Assembly (NCBI RefSeq): GCF_035958815.1
Contig: NZ_CP108383.1
Coordinates: 4,898,001-4,962,000 of the forward strand
Direction of reading: 5' to 3'
Source of the DNA: Nocardia sp. NBC_01327
Lineage (GTDB): Bacteria > Actinomycetota > Actinomycetes > Mycobacteriales > Mycobacteriaceae
Length of the DNA: 64,000 nt
The translations under genes and the position numbers were made by a program. Shown in pieces: positions 24,901-37,000 of this stretch (its first letter is position 1; the number at the start of each line of letters is the position of its first letter). The notes below the pieces were generated by a model. It made no database searches, had not been told where the DNA came from, and saw nothing but the letters and a program-made list of their open reading frames with translations.

Positions 24901-27900
24901 GACTACGCCGTCCGGCTGATCGGGAACGTGCCGGAGGAAGTGGAGGGGTTCCTCGGCTCCGGCAACTCCGCGAGCGTCGCCTCCGGCCGCGTGTCCTACG
25001 TCCTCGGGCTCGAGGGTCCGGCGGTCACCGTGGACACCGCCTGCTCGTCGTCGCTGGTCTCGCTGCACCTGGCGGTGCGGTCCCTGCGGACGGGGGAGTG
25101 CGATATGGCGCTGGCGGGCGGTGTCACGGTGATGAACAGCCCCGAACTGTTCGTGGTGTTCAGCCGCCAGCGCGGGCTCGCCCCCGACGGCCGCTGCAAG
25201 GCGTTCGCCGATGCGGCGGACGGCACCGGATTCGGTGAAGGGGTGGGCGTGATACTGCTGGAACGCCTTTCGGACGCGCTGGCCAACGGTCGCCGGATAC
25301 TGGCTGTGGTGCGCGGCACGGCCGTCAACCAGGACGGCGCCTCCAACGGCCTGACCGCCCCGAACGGTCCGGCACAGCAGCGAGTGATCCGGGCGGCGCT
25401 CGCCGACGCCCGGCTGAGCGCCGCGGACGTGGACGCGGTCGAAGGCCACGGGACGGGCACCCGGCTCGGCGATCCGATCGAGGCGCAGGCCCTGCTGGCG
25501 ACCTACGGCCAGGATCGCGCCGAGCGTGCACCGCTGTGGCTGGGATCGCTGAAATCCAATATCGGGCACACCTCCGCGGCGGCCGGTGTCGGTGGCGTCA
25601 TCAAGATGGTGCAGGCGCTGCGGCACGGCATCCTGCCCGCGACCTTGCACGTGGATCAGCCTTCCTCGCAGGTGGATTGGTCCTCCGGCGCGGTGCGGCT
25701 GCTCGCGGAGTCGCAGGCGTGGCCGCAGACGGGACGCCCGCGCCGCGGCGCCGTCTCGGCCTTCGGGGTGAGCGGGACGAATGCGCACGTGGTGCTCGAA
25801 CAGGCGCCCGAACCCGCGGACTCGCCTCGGGCGCCGGACGCACATTCCGCACCGGGCCCGGTGCCGCCCGGCGAGCGCCCGGTCGCCTGGGTGCTGTCCG
25901 CGCGGTCCGTGAGGGCACTGCGAGCGCAAGCCGAACAGCTGCTCCGGCACCTCGACGCGCGGCCCGAATTGCCTTGCGCCGATATAGGTTTGTCCCTCGC
26001 TGTCACCCGGAGCCGGCATCCGCACCGTGCGGTGCTGGCCGGTGACCGTGCGCGGCTGATGACCGGACTGCGGGCACTCGCGCAGGACACCCCCGCCGGC
26101 GGGGGTGCGCAGGGCACCGCCGGGGCCGTGGGCCGCACGGTGTTCGTCTTTCCCGGCCAGGGCGCGCAATGGGCGGGTATGGCGCTCGAATTACTCGGCA
26201 CGAGTGCGGTTTTCGCGGAATCGATGGCAGCGTGCGAACGCGCCCTCGCCCGGTACGTCGACCGCGCGCTGGTGGACATCCTCGGTGACCCGGCCGCGCT
26301 GGAACAGGTGGATCTGGTGCAGCCCGCGCTGTTCGCCGTGATGGTCTCGCTCGCGGCGACCTGGCGTGGGTACGGCGTCGAACCGGATGCCGTGCTCGGA
26401 CATTCGCAGGGCGAGATCGCCGCAGCCGTGGTGGCGGGCGCACTATCACTCGAGGAGGGTGCGAAGGTCGTCGCATTGCGTAGCGGGCTGCTGCGCGCGA
26501 TCGCCGGTAAGGGGGCGATGGCCTCGCTGTCGCTTCCCGTCGCGGAAGTCCGAATCCTCTTGGAGTCCAACGGTGGTGGACTCGCCATCGCCGCAGTCAA
26601 CGGCCCTGCCGCCACGGTGGTGGCCGGGGATCCGGCCGCAGTCGACGCACTGCTGGCCGCCTGCGAACGCGACGGGGTGCGGGCTCGCCGCATCGAGGTC
26701 GACTACGCCTCGCACTCCGCGCACGTGGATGCGATCCGGGACGAGTTGATCGCGGCACTGGAGGGGCTCCGGCCCGGAACCTGCCGGATGCCCATGTATT
26801 CCACGCTCGACGCGACCTGGCTGGCGGGCCCCGAACTGTCCGCCGAATACTGGTTCCGCAATCTGCGCGGCACCGTCGGCTTCGAACCGGCGGTGCGCGC
26901 GCTCGCGGACACCGGGCACACCACCTTCCTCGAGATCAGCCCGCATCCGGTACTCACGGCCGGGATCGGCGAGACGCTGGCGGACTCCGCACCCTCGGCC
27001 GTCGTCACGGGCACACTGCGCCGCGGCGAAGGCGGCCTCGAACGGCTGCTGCTCTCGCTCGGCGAGGCGCATGCGGGCGGCGTCGATCTCGACTGGAATG
27101 CCCTGTATCCCGGGGCTCACCAGGTGGAGCTGCCGACCTATCCGTTCGAGCGCACCCGGTACTGGCTCGATGCCGCCACCGGCCCGGCTGATGTCGCCGC
27201 CGCGGGGCTCGCCGCCACCGGTCATCCGCTCCTCGGCGCCGCCGTGGACCTGGCCGACTCCGACGAACAACTGTTCACCGGGCTGCTGTCCCGCACGACC
27301 ACGCCCTGGTTGGCCGAGCATGCAGTATCGGGCATCACCCTGCTGCCCGGCACCGCCTTCCTCGAGCTCGCGCTCCGCGCCGCCGACGAGGTGGGCTGCG
27401 GCCTGATCGACGAGCTCACCCTGCAGACCCCGCTCACCGTGCCCGAGCGCGGCGCGCTGCGCCTGCAGGTACGAGTCGGTCCGGCCGCAGCCGGCGGATA
27501 TCGCACCCTGAGCGTGCACGGCCGACCCGATCAGGACACCGTCACCACAGACCGGGACACCGCGGCGGAATGGACGGCCTACGCCACCGGCACGCTCGCC
27601 CCGCGCGGCGAGGATCGCGAGGACAGTGTCGTGGCCTGGCCGCCCGCCGATGCGGAACCGCTCGACACCTCCGAGCTCTACGACCGGTTCACCACGGCCG
27701 GATATCACTACGGGCCGATCTTCCGTGGTGTGCGAGCGGCCTGGCGTCACCACGGCGAGATCTTCGCCGAGATCGCCCTGCCTCAGCAGCGCGACGGCGA
27801 TGGTTATCTCCTGCACCCGGCGCTGCTGGACGCGGCCCTGCAAGCCTCCGCGCTGCTGCCCGGCCGCGATGACGTTGCGCGGCTGCCGTTCTCGTGGACC

Positions 27901-30900
27901 GGTGTGACCGCGTACGCCACCGGAGCGTCCGCACTCCGCGTCCGCATCAGCGCCCGTGATGCCGAGGACGTGTCACTGGAAGCCCGCGACGTCACCGGCC
28001 GCCTCGTCCTGACCGTCGATTCCCTTGCGCTGCGCCCGTTGCCCGCCGGCGGTCTGCGCCCGGACGCGGCGGGGGTGCTGCACGTGGAGTGGACGCCCTT
28101 GTCCAGGTCCGGTGAAACCGCGCTCACGCCAGGCGAATCCGTACCCGGGGACGGCGATTCGGCGGGCGCGGGTCGCTGTGCGGTACTCGGCGGCGGCCTG
28201 CACGCCAGGCTGTCCACCGCGACGGCCTGGCCGGACCTCGCGGCGTTGAGCGCGACAGCGGAGCCGATCCCTGCCTTCGTGCTCGCGAGCGTTTCGGGCG
28301 GCATCGAGGACGAGCCGCGCATTGTGTGGCAGGCCGGCACCGTTCGCGCGCTCGAGCTGGTTCAGGGCTGGCTGGCCGACGAGCGTTTCGCGGAGTCGGG
28401 CCTGGTGGTCATCACCCACGGCGCGGTTCGGACCGGGCCGGGGGACCGCGCGGCGAACTGGGCGGAGGCCGGTGTGTGGGGGCTGCTGCGTACCGCACAG
28501 ATCGAACATCCCGGACGATTTCTGCTCGCGGACGTCGATACCCACCCCGCATCGCTTAATGCGCTGGTGACAGCACTTTTCACCACGGGTGCGGCCGAGG
28601 GGCAGTACGCGGTCCGTGGCGGGCGGGTGTTCGTGCCGCGCCTGAGCGCCGATACCCGCGACGTGCTCACCCCGCCGGACGAACCGGCCTGGCGGCTGGG
28701 GCTCGGTCACGACGCCACGATCGACGGGCTGGCGCTGCTGCCCGCGCCCGCGGCGCTGCTCCCGCTGCGGGCGGGTCAGGTGCGCATTGCCGTGCGCGCC
28801 GCCGGCCTCAACTTCCACGATGTCGTGGTCGCCCTGGGTCTGGACCCCGACCAGCCGACCATCGGCAGCGAAGGTGCGGGCACGGTCCTGGAAGCCGGTC
28901 CCGGCGTGACCGACCTGATGCTCGGCGACCGGGTGATGGGTGTTTTCGGCGGGGCGTTCGGCCCGGTCGTCGTCGCCGATCGCGCGACCGTCGCCCGGAT
29001 TCCCAGCGGCTGGTCGTTCGCGCAGGCGGCGTCCGCACCGATCGCCTTCCTCACCGCCTACTACGGACTGTTCGATCTCGCCGGTCTCCGCCGCGGACAG
29101 TCCGTGCTGGTGCACGCGGCCACCGGCGGTGTCGGGATGGCCGCGGTGCAGCTCGCCCGGCATGCCGGAGCCGAGGTCTTCGGCACGGCCGGGCCTGGTA
29201 AATGGGATGTGCTGCGCGCCAACGGGTTCGATGACGCGCACCTGGCTTCCACGCGGACACTCGAATTCGCGCAGCATTTCCGGGAGGTCACCGAAGGTCG
29301 CGGTATGGATGTCGTACTCGACTGCTTGGCAAGGGAATTCGTCGACGCCTCACTCGGCCTGCTGCCCCGCGGTGGCGCCTTCGTCGAGATGGGCAAGACC
29401 GACGTGCGCGACGCCGGCGAGGTCGCGAGCCGATATCCGGGCGTGCGATACCAGGCCTTCGACCTGGTACAGGCGGGCCCGCAGCGCATCGGCGAGCTGC
29501 TCACCGAGGTACTGGCACTCTTCGAGCAGGGCGGGCTCAGCCCCCTGCCGATCACCTGCTGGGACGTCCGGCAGGCTCCGGCGGCGTTCCGTCACCTGAG
29601 CAAGGCCCGGCACATCGGCAAGAACGTACTGCTGGTGCCCGCCCCGATCGACCCGGCGGGCACCGTGCTGATCACCGGCGGGACCGGCGCTCTCGGCCAG
29701 CTCGTGGCCCGGCACCTGGCGGCCGAATACGGTGTGCGGCACCAGATCCTGATCAGCCGCCGCGGCGCCGAGGCGCCGGGCGCGGCCGAGCTCGCCGCTG
29801 AGCTCGCCGAACTCGGTACGGAGGCAACGGTTCTCGCCTGCGATATCACCGATCGCCATGTCCTCGCGTCCGTACTGGACGCCATCGCGGCGGACCATCC
29901 GCTCACCGCGGTCGTCCATGCCGCGGGCGTCCTCGACGACGGCGTCCTCGGCACGCTCACCCCGGCCCGAGTGGAACGGGTGTGGCGCCCGAAGGTGGAT
30001 GCCGCGTTCGCCCTGCACGAACTGACCCGTGATCGCGACCTGGCCGCCTTCGTCCTGTTCTCCTCGGGGGCAGCGCTGCTCGGCGGCGCCGGGCAGGCGA
30101 ACTACGCCGCCGCCAATGCCGCCCTCGACGCCCTGGCGGCCGAACGGCGCGCGCAGGGCTTGGCCGGTGTCTCGATCGGCTGGGGCCTGTGGGAGGAGCG
30201 CAGCGAGATGACGGCCGGCGCCGACGAGCACCGTATGTCCCGTTCGGGCATCGGCGCGCTGAACTCGGCCGAGGGGCTCGCACTGTTCGACGCGGCCTGT
30301 CGCTCGGTGCATCCGTATGTCTTCGCCGCTCGGCTCGTTCGTTTCCGGCCGGCCGCCGGAACCGTGGTGCCACCCGTGCTCAGTGGCCTGGTCCGGGCGC
30401 CCCGGCCGGCCCTGCGCCGGGCCGGAGACGCGGCCGCGACCGCGGCGGCGGGGCTGGCCGATCGGCTGGCCGGGCTCGCCCCGGCCGAGGCGCACCGGAT
30501 CCTGCTCGAGGTCGTGCGCGCCAATGCCGCGGCTGTGCTGGCCCATGCGTCGGCCGCGGAGATCCACCCGGTGCGCCCGTTCAAGGACCTCGGCTTCGAC
30601 TCGCTGACCGGCGTGGAACTGCGCAATCGGCTGGCGAACGCGGTCGGGGTGCGGCTGCCGGCGGCCCTTGTCTTCGACCATCCCACTCCCGAAGCCCTGA
30701 CCCGGTTCCTGCTCGGCAAGGTCACCGCCGCGGCCCCGCCACCCGTCCCGCCACTGCTCACCGAGCTGAGCCGGCTCGAGGCGCAGATCGACGCCCTGCT
30801 CCCGCAGCACGAGGCGGACCTGTCCGCCGAACTGGCCACGAGATTGCGCCGGGCCCTGGCGCGCGTCGAGGCCTTCGGTACGGAATCCATTGGGGCACAG

Positions 30901-30975
30901 CCGGAACAGGCTATCGAGTCCGCCAGCAATGACGAGCTGTTCGACCTCATCGACAAGGAATTGGGCATCTCGTGA
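18979..30975 (+). CDS. Type I polyketide synthase, two extension modules (PKS B; BafAIII-like layout)
   Basis: This 3998-residue protein reads: docking helix - KS-AT-DH-KR-ACP - KS-AT-DH-ER-KR-ACP - docking tail. The GTG at 18979 is preferred over the GTG at 18967. It gives the N-terminus TDDKLREYLKRVAADL, aligned with the other docking helices, and has GAAGGTGA at 18964-18971 as a ribosome binding site. It overlaps the previous stop by 8 nt. Both KS carry TACSSS and both AT have YASH (methylmalonyl). Both DH have HxxxGxxxxP plus DxxxH/Q. The second module has the window's only enoylreductase. The tail (NDELFDLIDKELG) matches the docking class of PKS A. The modules map to C9-C10 and C7-C8 of a bafilomycin-like chain. 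TTA codons occur at 22822 and 26191. Confidence 0.95.
19075..24465 (+). other. PKS B module 4: KS-AT(methylmalonyl)-DH-KR(B2-type)-ACP
   Basis: KS spans about residues 33-459. AT has GHSQGE and YASH at 772-775. DH has His980 in HSVLGAALLP and Asp1150 in LLDAVLH, both intact. KR has GGTGLIG near 1474, LDD at 1559-1561 and Tyr1616. Proline five residues before that Tyr together with LDD is the B2 fingerprint. The ACP serine is Ser1787. There is no ER. Predicted product is a 2-methyl-enoyl unit, matching C9-C10 with the C10=C11 alkene. Confidence 0.9.
24514..30740 (+). other. PKS B module 5: KS-AT(methylmalonyl)-DH-ER-KR(B-type)-ACP
   Basis: KS spans about residues 1846-2276. AT has GHSQGE and YASH at 2576-2579. 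DH has His2781 in HAVSGITLLP and Asp2951 in LLDAALQ. ER spans about 3237-3553, with AGLNFHDVVVALG and the NADPH motif ATGGVGMAAVQLA. KR has GGTGALG near 3566, LDD at 3652-3654 and Tyr3709. The ACP serine is Ser3875. This is the only fully reducing module visible and would give a saturated 2-methyl unit, matching C7-C8 and the C9 methylene of bafilomycins. Confidence 0.92.
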
Positions 30976-31024
30976 AGCCCGTGACAGCGGACCGGCGTGG
31001 TCCCGGACGTATCGGAGGAGCACG

Positions 31025-34000
31025 GTGACCGAGCAGAAGCTTCGTGAGTACCTGAATCGGGTCACCATCGACCTGCAGCGCACCCGCCGGCAACTTGCCG
31101 AGGCCGAGGCCGCCGGACACGAACCGATCGCGATCGTCGCCATGGGCTGCCGCTTCCCCGGCGGGGTGCGCACGCCCGAACAACTGTGGGAGCTGCTGGC
31201 CGAGGGCCGCGACACGACGACCGCGGTGCCGGAGGACCGCGGGTGGGATCTCGCCTCGCTCAGCGCGGGCAATGTGTCCTGCCGCGGCGCCTTCATCGAC
31301 GGGGTCGCCGACTTCGACGCCGCGTTCTTCGCCGTCTCCCCGCACGAGGCGACCGCGATGGATCCACAGCAGCGACTGCTGCTGACCACCGTCTGGGAGG
31401 CCGTCGAGCGGGCCGGTATCGATCCGGCCGCGCTGCGCGGCACCGCCACCGGTATTTACGCCGCGGCCGTCGACCAGGGGTACGCCCAGGTGGCTCTGAC
31501 CGCCCCCGAAGCGGTACGGAACTTCATCGTCACCGGCAATTCGATGAGTGTGCTGGCGGGCCGGGTGTCGTATGCGCTCGGACTCGAGGGACCGGCGCTG
31601 ACGGTGGACACCGCATGCTCGTCCTCACTCGTCGGCGTGCACCTGGCCACCCAGGCGCTGCGCCGGCGCGAATGCACGCTGGCCCTGGCCGCGGGCGTCA
31701 CCGTGATGTCACTGCCGCTGGTCTACGCCGAATTCGGCAGGCAGGGAGCGATGTCCGCCGACGGCCGCTGCAAGGCGTTCTCGGCCACCGCGGACGGCAC
31801 CGGCTGGGGTGAGGGCGTCGGTGTCCTACTGCTGGAACGGCTTTCGGACGCCCACCGCAACGGGCATCCGGTGCTGGCCGTGATCCGCGGTTCGGCCCTG
31901 AACCAGGACGGCGCCAGCAACGGCCTGACCGCCCCGAACGGCCCCTCCCAGCAACGCCTGCTGCGCGCAGCGCTCGCCGACGCCGGACTCACCGCCGCCG
32001 ACGTGGACGCCGTCGAAGCGCACGGCACCGGAACCACCCTCGGCGATCCCATCGAAGCCGACGCGCTGCTGGCCACCTACGGCCAGGATCGGCCCGACGA
32101 CCGGCCGCTGTGGCTCGGCTCCCTGAAATCGAACATCGGGCACACCCAGGCCGCGGCCGGGGTGGCCGGGGTCATCAAAACCGTCCTGGCTCTCGAACAC
32201 GGAGTGCTGCCGCGCTCCCTGCACATCACCGAGCCCACCACCCACGTCGACTGGTCGGGCGGCAATGTCCGGCTGCTCACCGCGGACCAGCCGTGGCCCC
32301 GGGCCGAAAGACCCAGGCGCGCCGGAATTTCGGCGTTCGGCATGAGCGGCACCAACGCCCACGTGATCCTCGAACAAGCGCCCGACCCCGAACCCGGCGG
32401 CGCCCGGTCGCATCCACCGGTCGCTCCCTACGTACTGGCCGGCCGGACTCCGGCCGCGCTGCGTGATCAGGCGGTGCGGCTGGCCGGGTTCGTGTCGGCC
32501 GACCCGGCCCAGGGCCTGGCCGATATCGGGTTCTCGCTGGCCACCACCCGCACGGCCTTCGAACACCGGGCCACCGTGATCGCCGCGGACCGCTCCGAAC
32601 TGCTCGCCGGTCTCGGTGTGCTGGCCCGCGACCTGGACGGTGTGCGGACCGGACCGGCGACGCCGTCGAATATCGTTGTCGGCGAGACTGATTCGAACAT
32701 CGGCGGGACTGTGCTGGTGTTCCCGGGCCAGGGGGCCCAGTGGGACGGTATGGCCCGCGCCCTGCTCACCGAATCACCGGTTTTCGCGGCCTCGATCGCC
32801 GAGTGCGAACAGGCGCTGGCCGGGCTGGTGGACTGGTCGCTGACCGACGTGCTGTGCGGTGCCGCCGGGGCGCCGTCGCTCGAGCGGGTCGATGTCGTGC
32901 AGCCCGCACTGTTCGCGATGATGGTCTCCCTCGCCGCGCTGTGGCGCTCCTGGGGAGTCGAGCCCGCCGCGGTCGTGGGGCACAGCCAGGGGGAGATCGC
33001 GGCCGCGGTGGTGGCGGGCGGGCTCTCGCCGGCGGACGGCGCGAAGGTGGTCGCGCTGCGCAGTCGTGCGATCGGGGCGCTGGCCGGGCGAGGCGGGATG
33101 GTCGCCCTGGCGCTCGGGCAGGAAGAGGCCGAGGCGGAGATCGCGCCCTGGACTGGTCGGCTCGCGGTCGCGGCCGTGAACGGTCCCGCCGCGGTCGTCG
33201 TCTCCGGTGATCCGGACGCGCTCGCCGAGCTGGTCGCCCGCTGCGGTGAGCGCGGCGTGCGCGCGACGACCGTGCCTGTCGACTACGCCTCGCATTCGGC
33301 CCAGGTCGAGGCGATCCGGGATGAGCTGCGCACGGCGCTCGCCGATATCGCACCGCGGTCCGGCCGTATCCCGCTGTTCTCCACCGTCACCGGCGAGTGG
33401 CTCGACACCGCCGAGATGAACGCCGACTACTGGTATCGCAACCTGCGCAGCACAGTCCGGTTCGACGCCGCCATCCGCGATCTGGCGCGAGCGGGGCACG
33501 CTGTGTTCGTCGAGGCCTCGCCGCACCGCGTCCTGACCGTGCCGATCCAGGACACCCTGGAAGCCGCCGGCCTGCACGCCGCGGCGGTGACGGGCACCCT
33601 GCGACGCGGCGAAGGCGACCTGCGGCAGATGCTGACCTCCGCCGCCGAGCTCTGGACGCGCGGCGTAACCGTAGACTGGACAACAGCTTTCGCGGGCGCC
33701 CGCCCGGTCGTGTTGCCCACCTACCCTTTCCAGGAACGGCGGTTCTGGCCGGAACCCGCCGAGCCGGCCGGCGACGCCGGCACACCCGCCGACAGCGGTT
33801 TCTGGGATCTGGTCGATCGCGGCGACCCGGACGAGCTGGCCAGGGTGCTCGCGGTGGATGCCGAGCCGCTCGCCAAGGTGCTCCCCGCGCTCGAGGCCTG
33901 GCGCCGGGGCCGCGGCGAACCCGTCGATCCACTGCGCTATCGCATCGTGTGGCGTCGGCTCGCCGACCCGCCGGCCGCGGTACTCACCGGCCGGTGGGTG

Positions 34001-37000
34001 CTCGTGCTGCCTGCTGGGGAGGGCGAATCGCCTCACGCCCAATGGATCACGCGCACCCTGACCGACATCGGCGCCGAGGTCGAGCACGTCGAACTCGCCG
34101 ACACGGACGCCGACCGCGAGTCGGCCGCTGCCCGTCTCGCCCACCTCGAGCGGGCCGGCCGTGACGGGCCGACCGGCATCGTCTCCTTGTTGGCCATCGC
34201 CGAGCACCCGCACCCGCGGTATCCGGCCCTGCCCGCCGGTACGGCGCTGACTGTCGCTCTGCTGCAAGGGCTTTGCGATCTCGGCTGGACTGCCCCGCTG
34301 TGGTGTGTGAGCACCGGCGCGGTCACCACCGGCGCCGCCGATCCGCTCACCGCTCCCCGGCAGGCGATGGTCTGGGGCACCGGCCTGGTGGCCGCCCTGG
34401 AGCAGCCGCAGCGCTGGGGCGGGCTGCTCGATCTGCCGCCGCAACCGGATGAACTCGCCCGGTTGCGATTCGGCGCCGCCCTGAGCGGGGCAGGCGATGT
34501 GGCGGGCGAAGATCAGCTCGCACTCCGGGCGAGCGGATTGTTCGCCCGAAGGCTGGTGCACGCCCCCCGTCCGGTGGCAGCTCACGCGGTCGCGGCGCTT
34601 GGCGCCGCCGCATCGGGTGGGCCCGAAGGCCCGGATCGCCGCCCCTGGCGTCCGCGTGGCACGGTCCTGTTGACCGGCGGCACCGGGGCCGTGGGCGGGT
34701 ATCTCGCCCGCTGGCTGGCCCGCGGCGGCGCCGAGCACCTGGTGCTGCCGGGCCGGCGTGGCGCGGACTCGCCCACCGCCGAGCGATTGCGTGCCGACCT
34801 CACCGCGCACGGCGCCCGGCTGAGCATGCCCGTCTGCGACCTCGCCGACCGTGACCAGGTCGAGCGGCTGCTCGCCGACCTCGACGCACAGGGCACGCCG
34901 GTCACCGCGGTGGTGCACGCCGCCGCGTTCATCGCCCTCGCACCGCTCGCGACCGCCCCGATCGGAGCATTCGCCGACGTGGTGGCGGCCAAGGCCGCCG
35001 GCGCCGCGCACCTGGACGCGCTGCTGGACCGGGACCTCGACGCCTTCGTCCTGATCTCCTCGATCGCGGGCCTCTGGGGCAGCGGCGACCACGGGGCCTA
35101 CGCCGCGGGCAACGCCTACCTGCACGCGCTGGCCCAGCACCGCCGCGCCCGCGGACTGACCGCGACCACCGTCGACTGGGGCGTCTGGCAGAGCGGTGAA
35201 CCCGGCGCATCTCCGGATGCCGATCTGTTCAAACTCGACGAGCACGGCCTGCGCCGCATGCATCCGCGCACCGCCATCGCCGCTCTGCAGCAGATTCTCG
35301 ACGACGACGAGACCGTCCTGGCGGTGGCCGACGTGGACTGGGAACGGTTCGCTCCCGTCTTCGCCTCGCACCGGCCCAGCGCACTGCTGCACACCATTCC
35401 CGAGGCCCGCAGCGCGCTGCAGGGCGCACCGGCCGAATCGCCGGATTCGGTGGCGGCGCCACTGCGCCGGCGGCTGGACGGCCTGCCCGCCGCCGAGCGC
35501 ACACGGGCCCTGCTCGACCTGGTCCGTGCCCAGGCGGCCGCGGTGCTCGGCCACGACTCGCCGCGACAAGTGCCGCCGGGCAAGGCATTCCAGGAGCTGG
35601 GCTTCGCCTCGCTGACCGCCGTCGAACTGCGCAACCGGCTCAATACCGTCACCGGGCTGCGACTGCCCTCCTCGCTCGTCTTCGATCACCCGTCCTCCAC
35701 CGCGCTCGCCGCACACCTCGACACGGAGCTGTTCGGCACGCGGACAACCGATCCCAGGCGTTCGGCGCCCACCGGGACCCCGGAGACGCCGGCCGCGGCG
35801 GACGATGACCTGATCGCGATCATCGCGATGAGCTGCCGCCTGCCGGGCGGGATCGACACGCCGGAGAAGCTGTGGCAACTGCTGTACGAGGGCGGCGATA
35901 CGGTCTGCGGCTTCCCGGTCGACCGCGGCTGGCCGGCGGCGGCGGAACTCTACGATCCGGACCCCGACAATCCCGGCACAACGACCACGCAGCACGGCGG
36001 ATTCCTCTCCGACGCAGGCGAATTCGACGCAGGCTTCTTCGGCATCTCGCCGCGCGAGGCCGTCGCCATGGACCCGCAGCAGCGACTGCTGCTCGAAACC
36101 TCCTGGGAGGCAATGGAACGCGCGGGCCTGGACCCCGACGCGCTGCGCGGCTCCCGGACCGGCGTCTACGTCGGTGTCAACTACGGCGACTACGGCGCCG
36201 CCGTCGCCAGATCCGGGCAGGGTGAGGGCCACCTGCTCACCGGCAGCGCGCCGAGCATCGTCTCCGGTCGCATCGCCTACACCTTCGGACTCGAGGGCCC
36301 CGCTCTCACCGTCGACACCGCATGCTCGTCCTCGCTGGTGGCGTTGCACACCGCGGTCCGCGCCCTGCGCGGCGGCGACTGCACACTCGCGCTGGTCGGT
36401 GGCGTCGCGGTGATGTCCACACCGGGCGCGATCCTGAGCTTCTCCCGCCAGCGCGGTCTCGCGGGCGACGGCCGGTGCAAGGCCTTCGCCGAGGCCGCCG
36501 ACGGTATGGGCATGGGCGAGGGCGTCGGCGTCCTGCTCGTCGAACGCCTCTGCGACGCCCGCCGCAGCGGGCATCCGGTACTGGCCGTGCTCCGCGGCTC
36601 CGCCGTGAACTCCGACGGCGCCAGCAACGGCCTGTCCGCACCCAACGGTCCGTCCCAGCAGCGCGTCATCCGGGCCGCGCTCGCCGATGCGGGTCTGTCG
36701 GCCGCGGACGTCGATGTTGTCGAGGCGCACGGCACCGGCACCACCCTCGGCGACCCGATCGAAGCACAGGCGTTGCTGGCCACCTACGGACAGGACCGTC
36801 CGGCCGGGCGACCGGTACTGATCGGCTCGCTCAAATCGAACATCGGCCATACCCAGGCGGCCTCGGGCGTGGCCGGGGTCATGAAAATGGTGCTGGCACT
36901 ACGCGCCGCGCAGGTTCCGCGCACCCTGCACATCGATCGCCCGACCAGCCACGTCGACTGGGACAGCGGCGCGGTCACCCTCGCGACCGAACTGTTGCCG

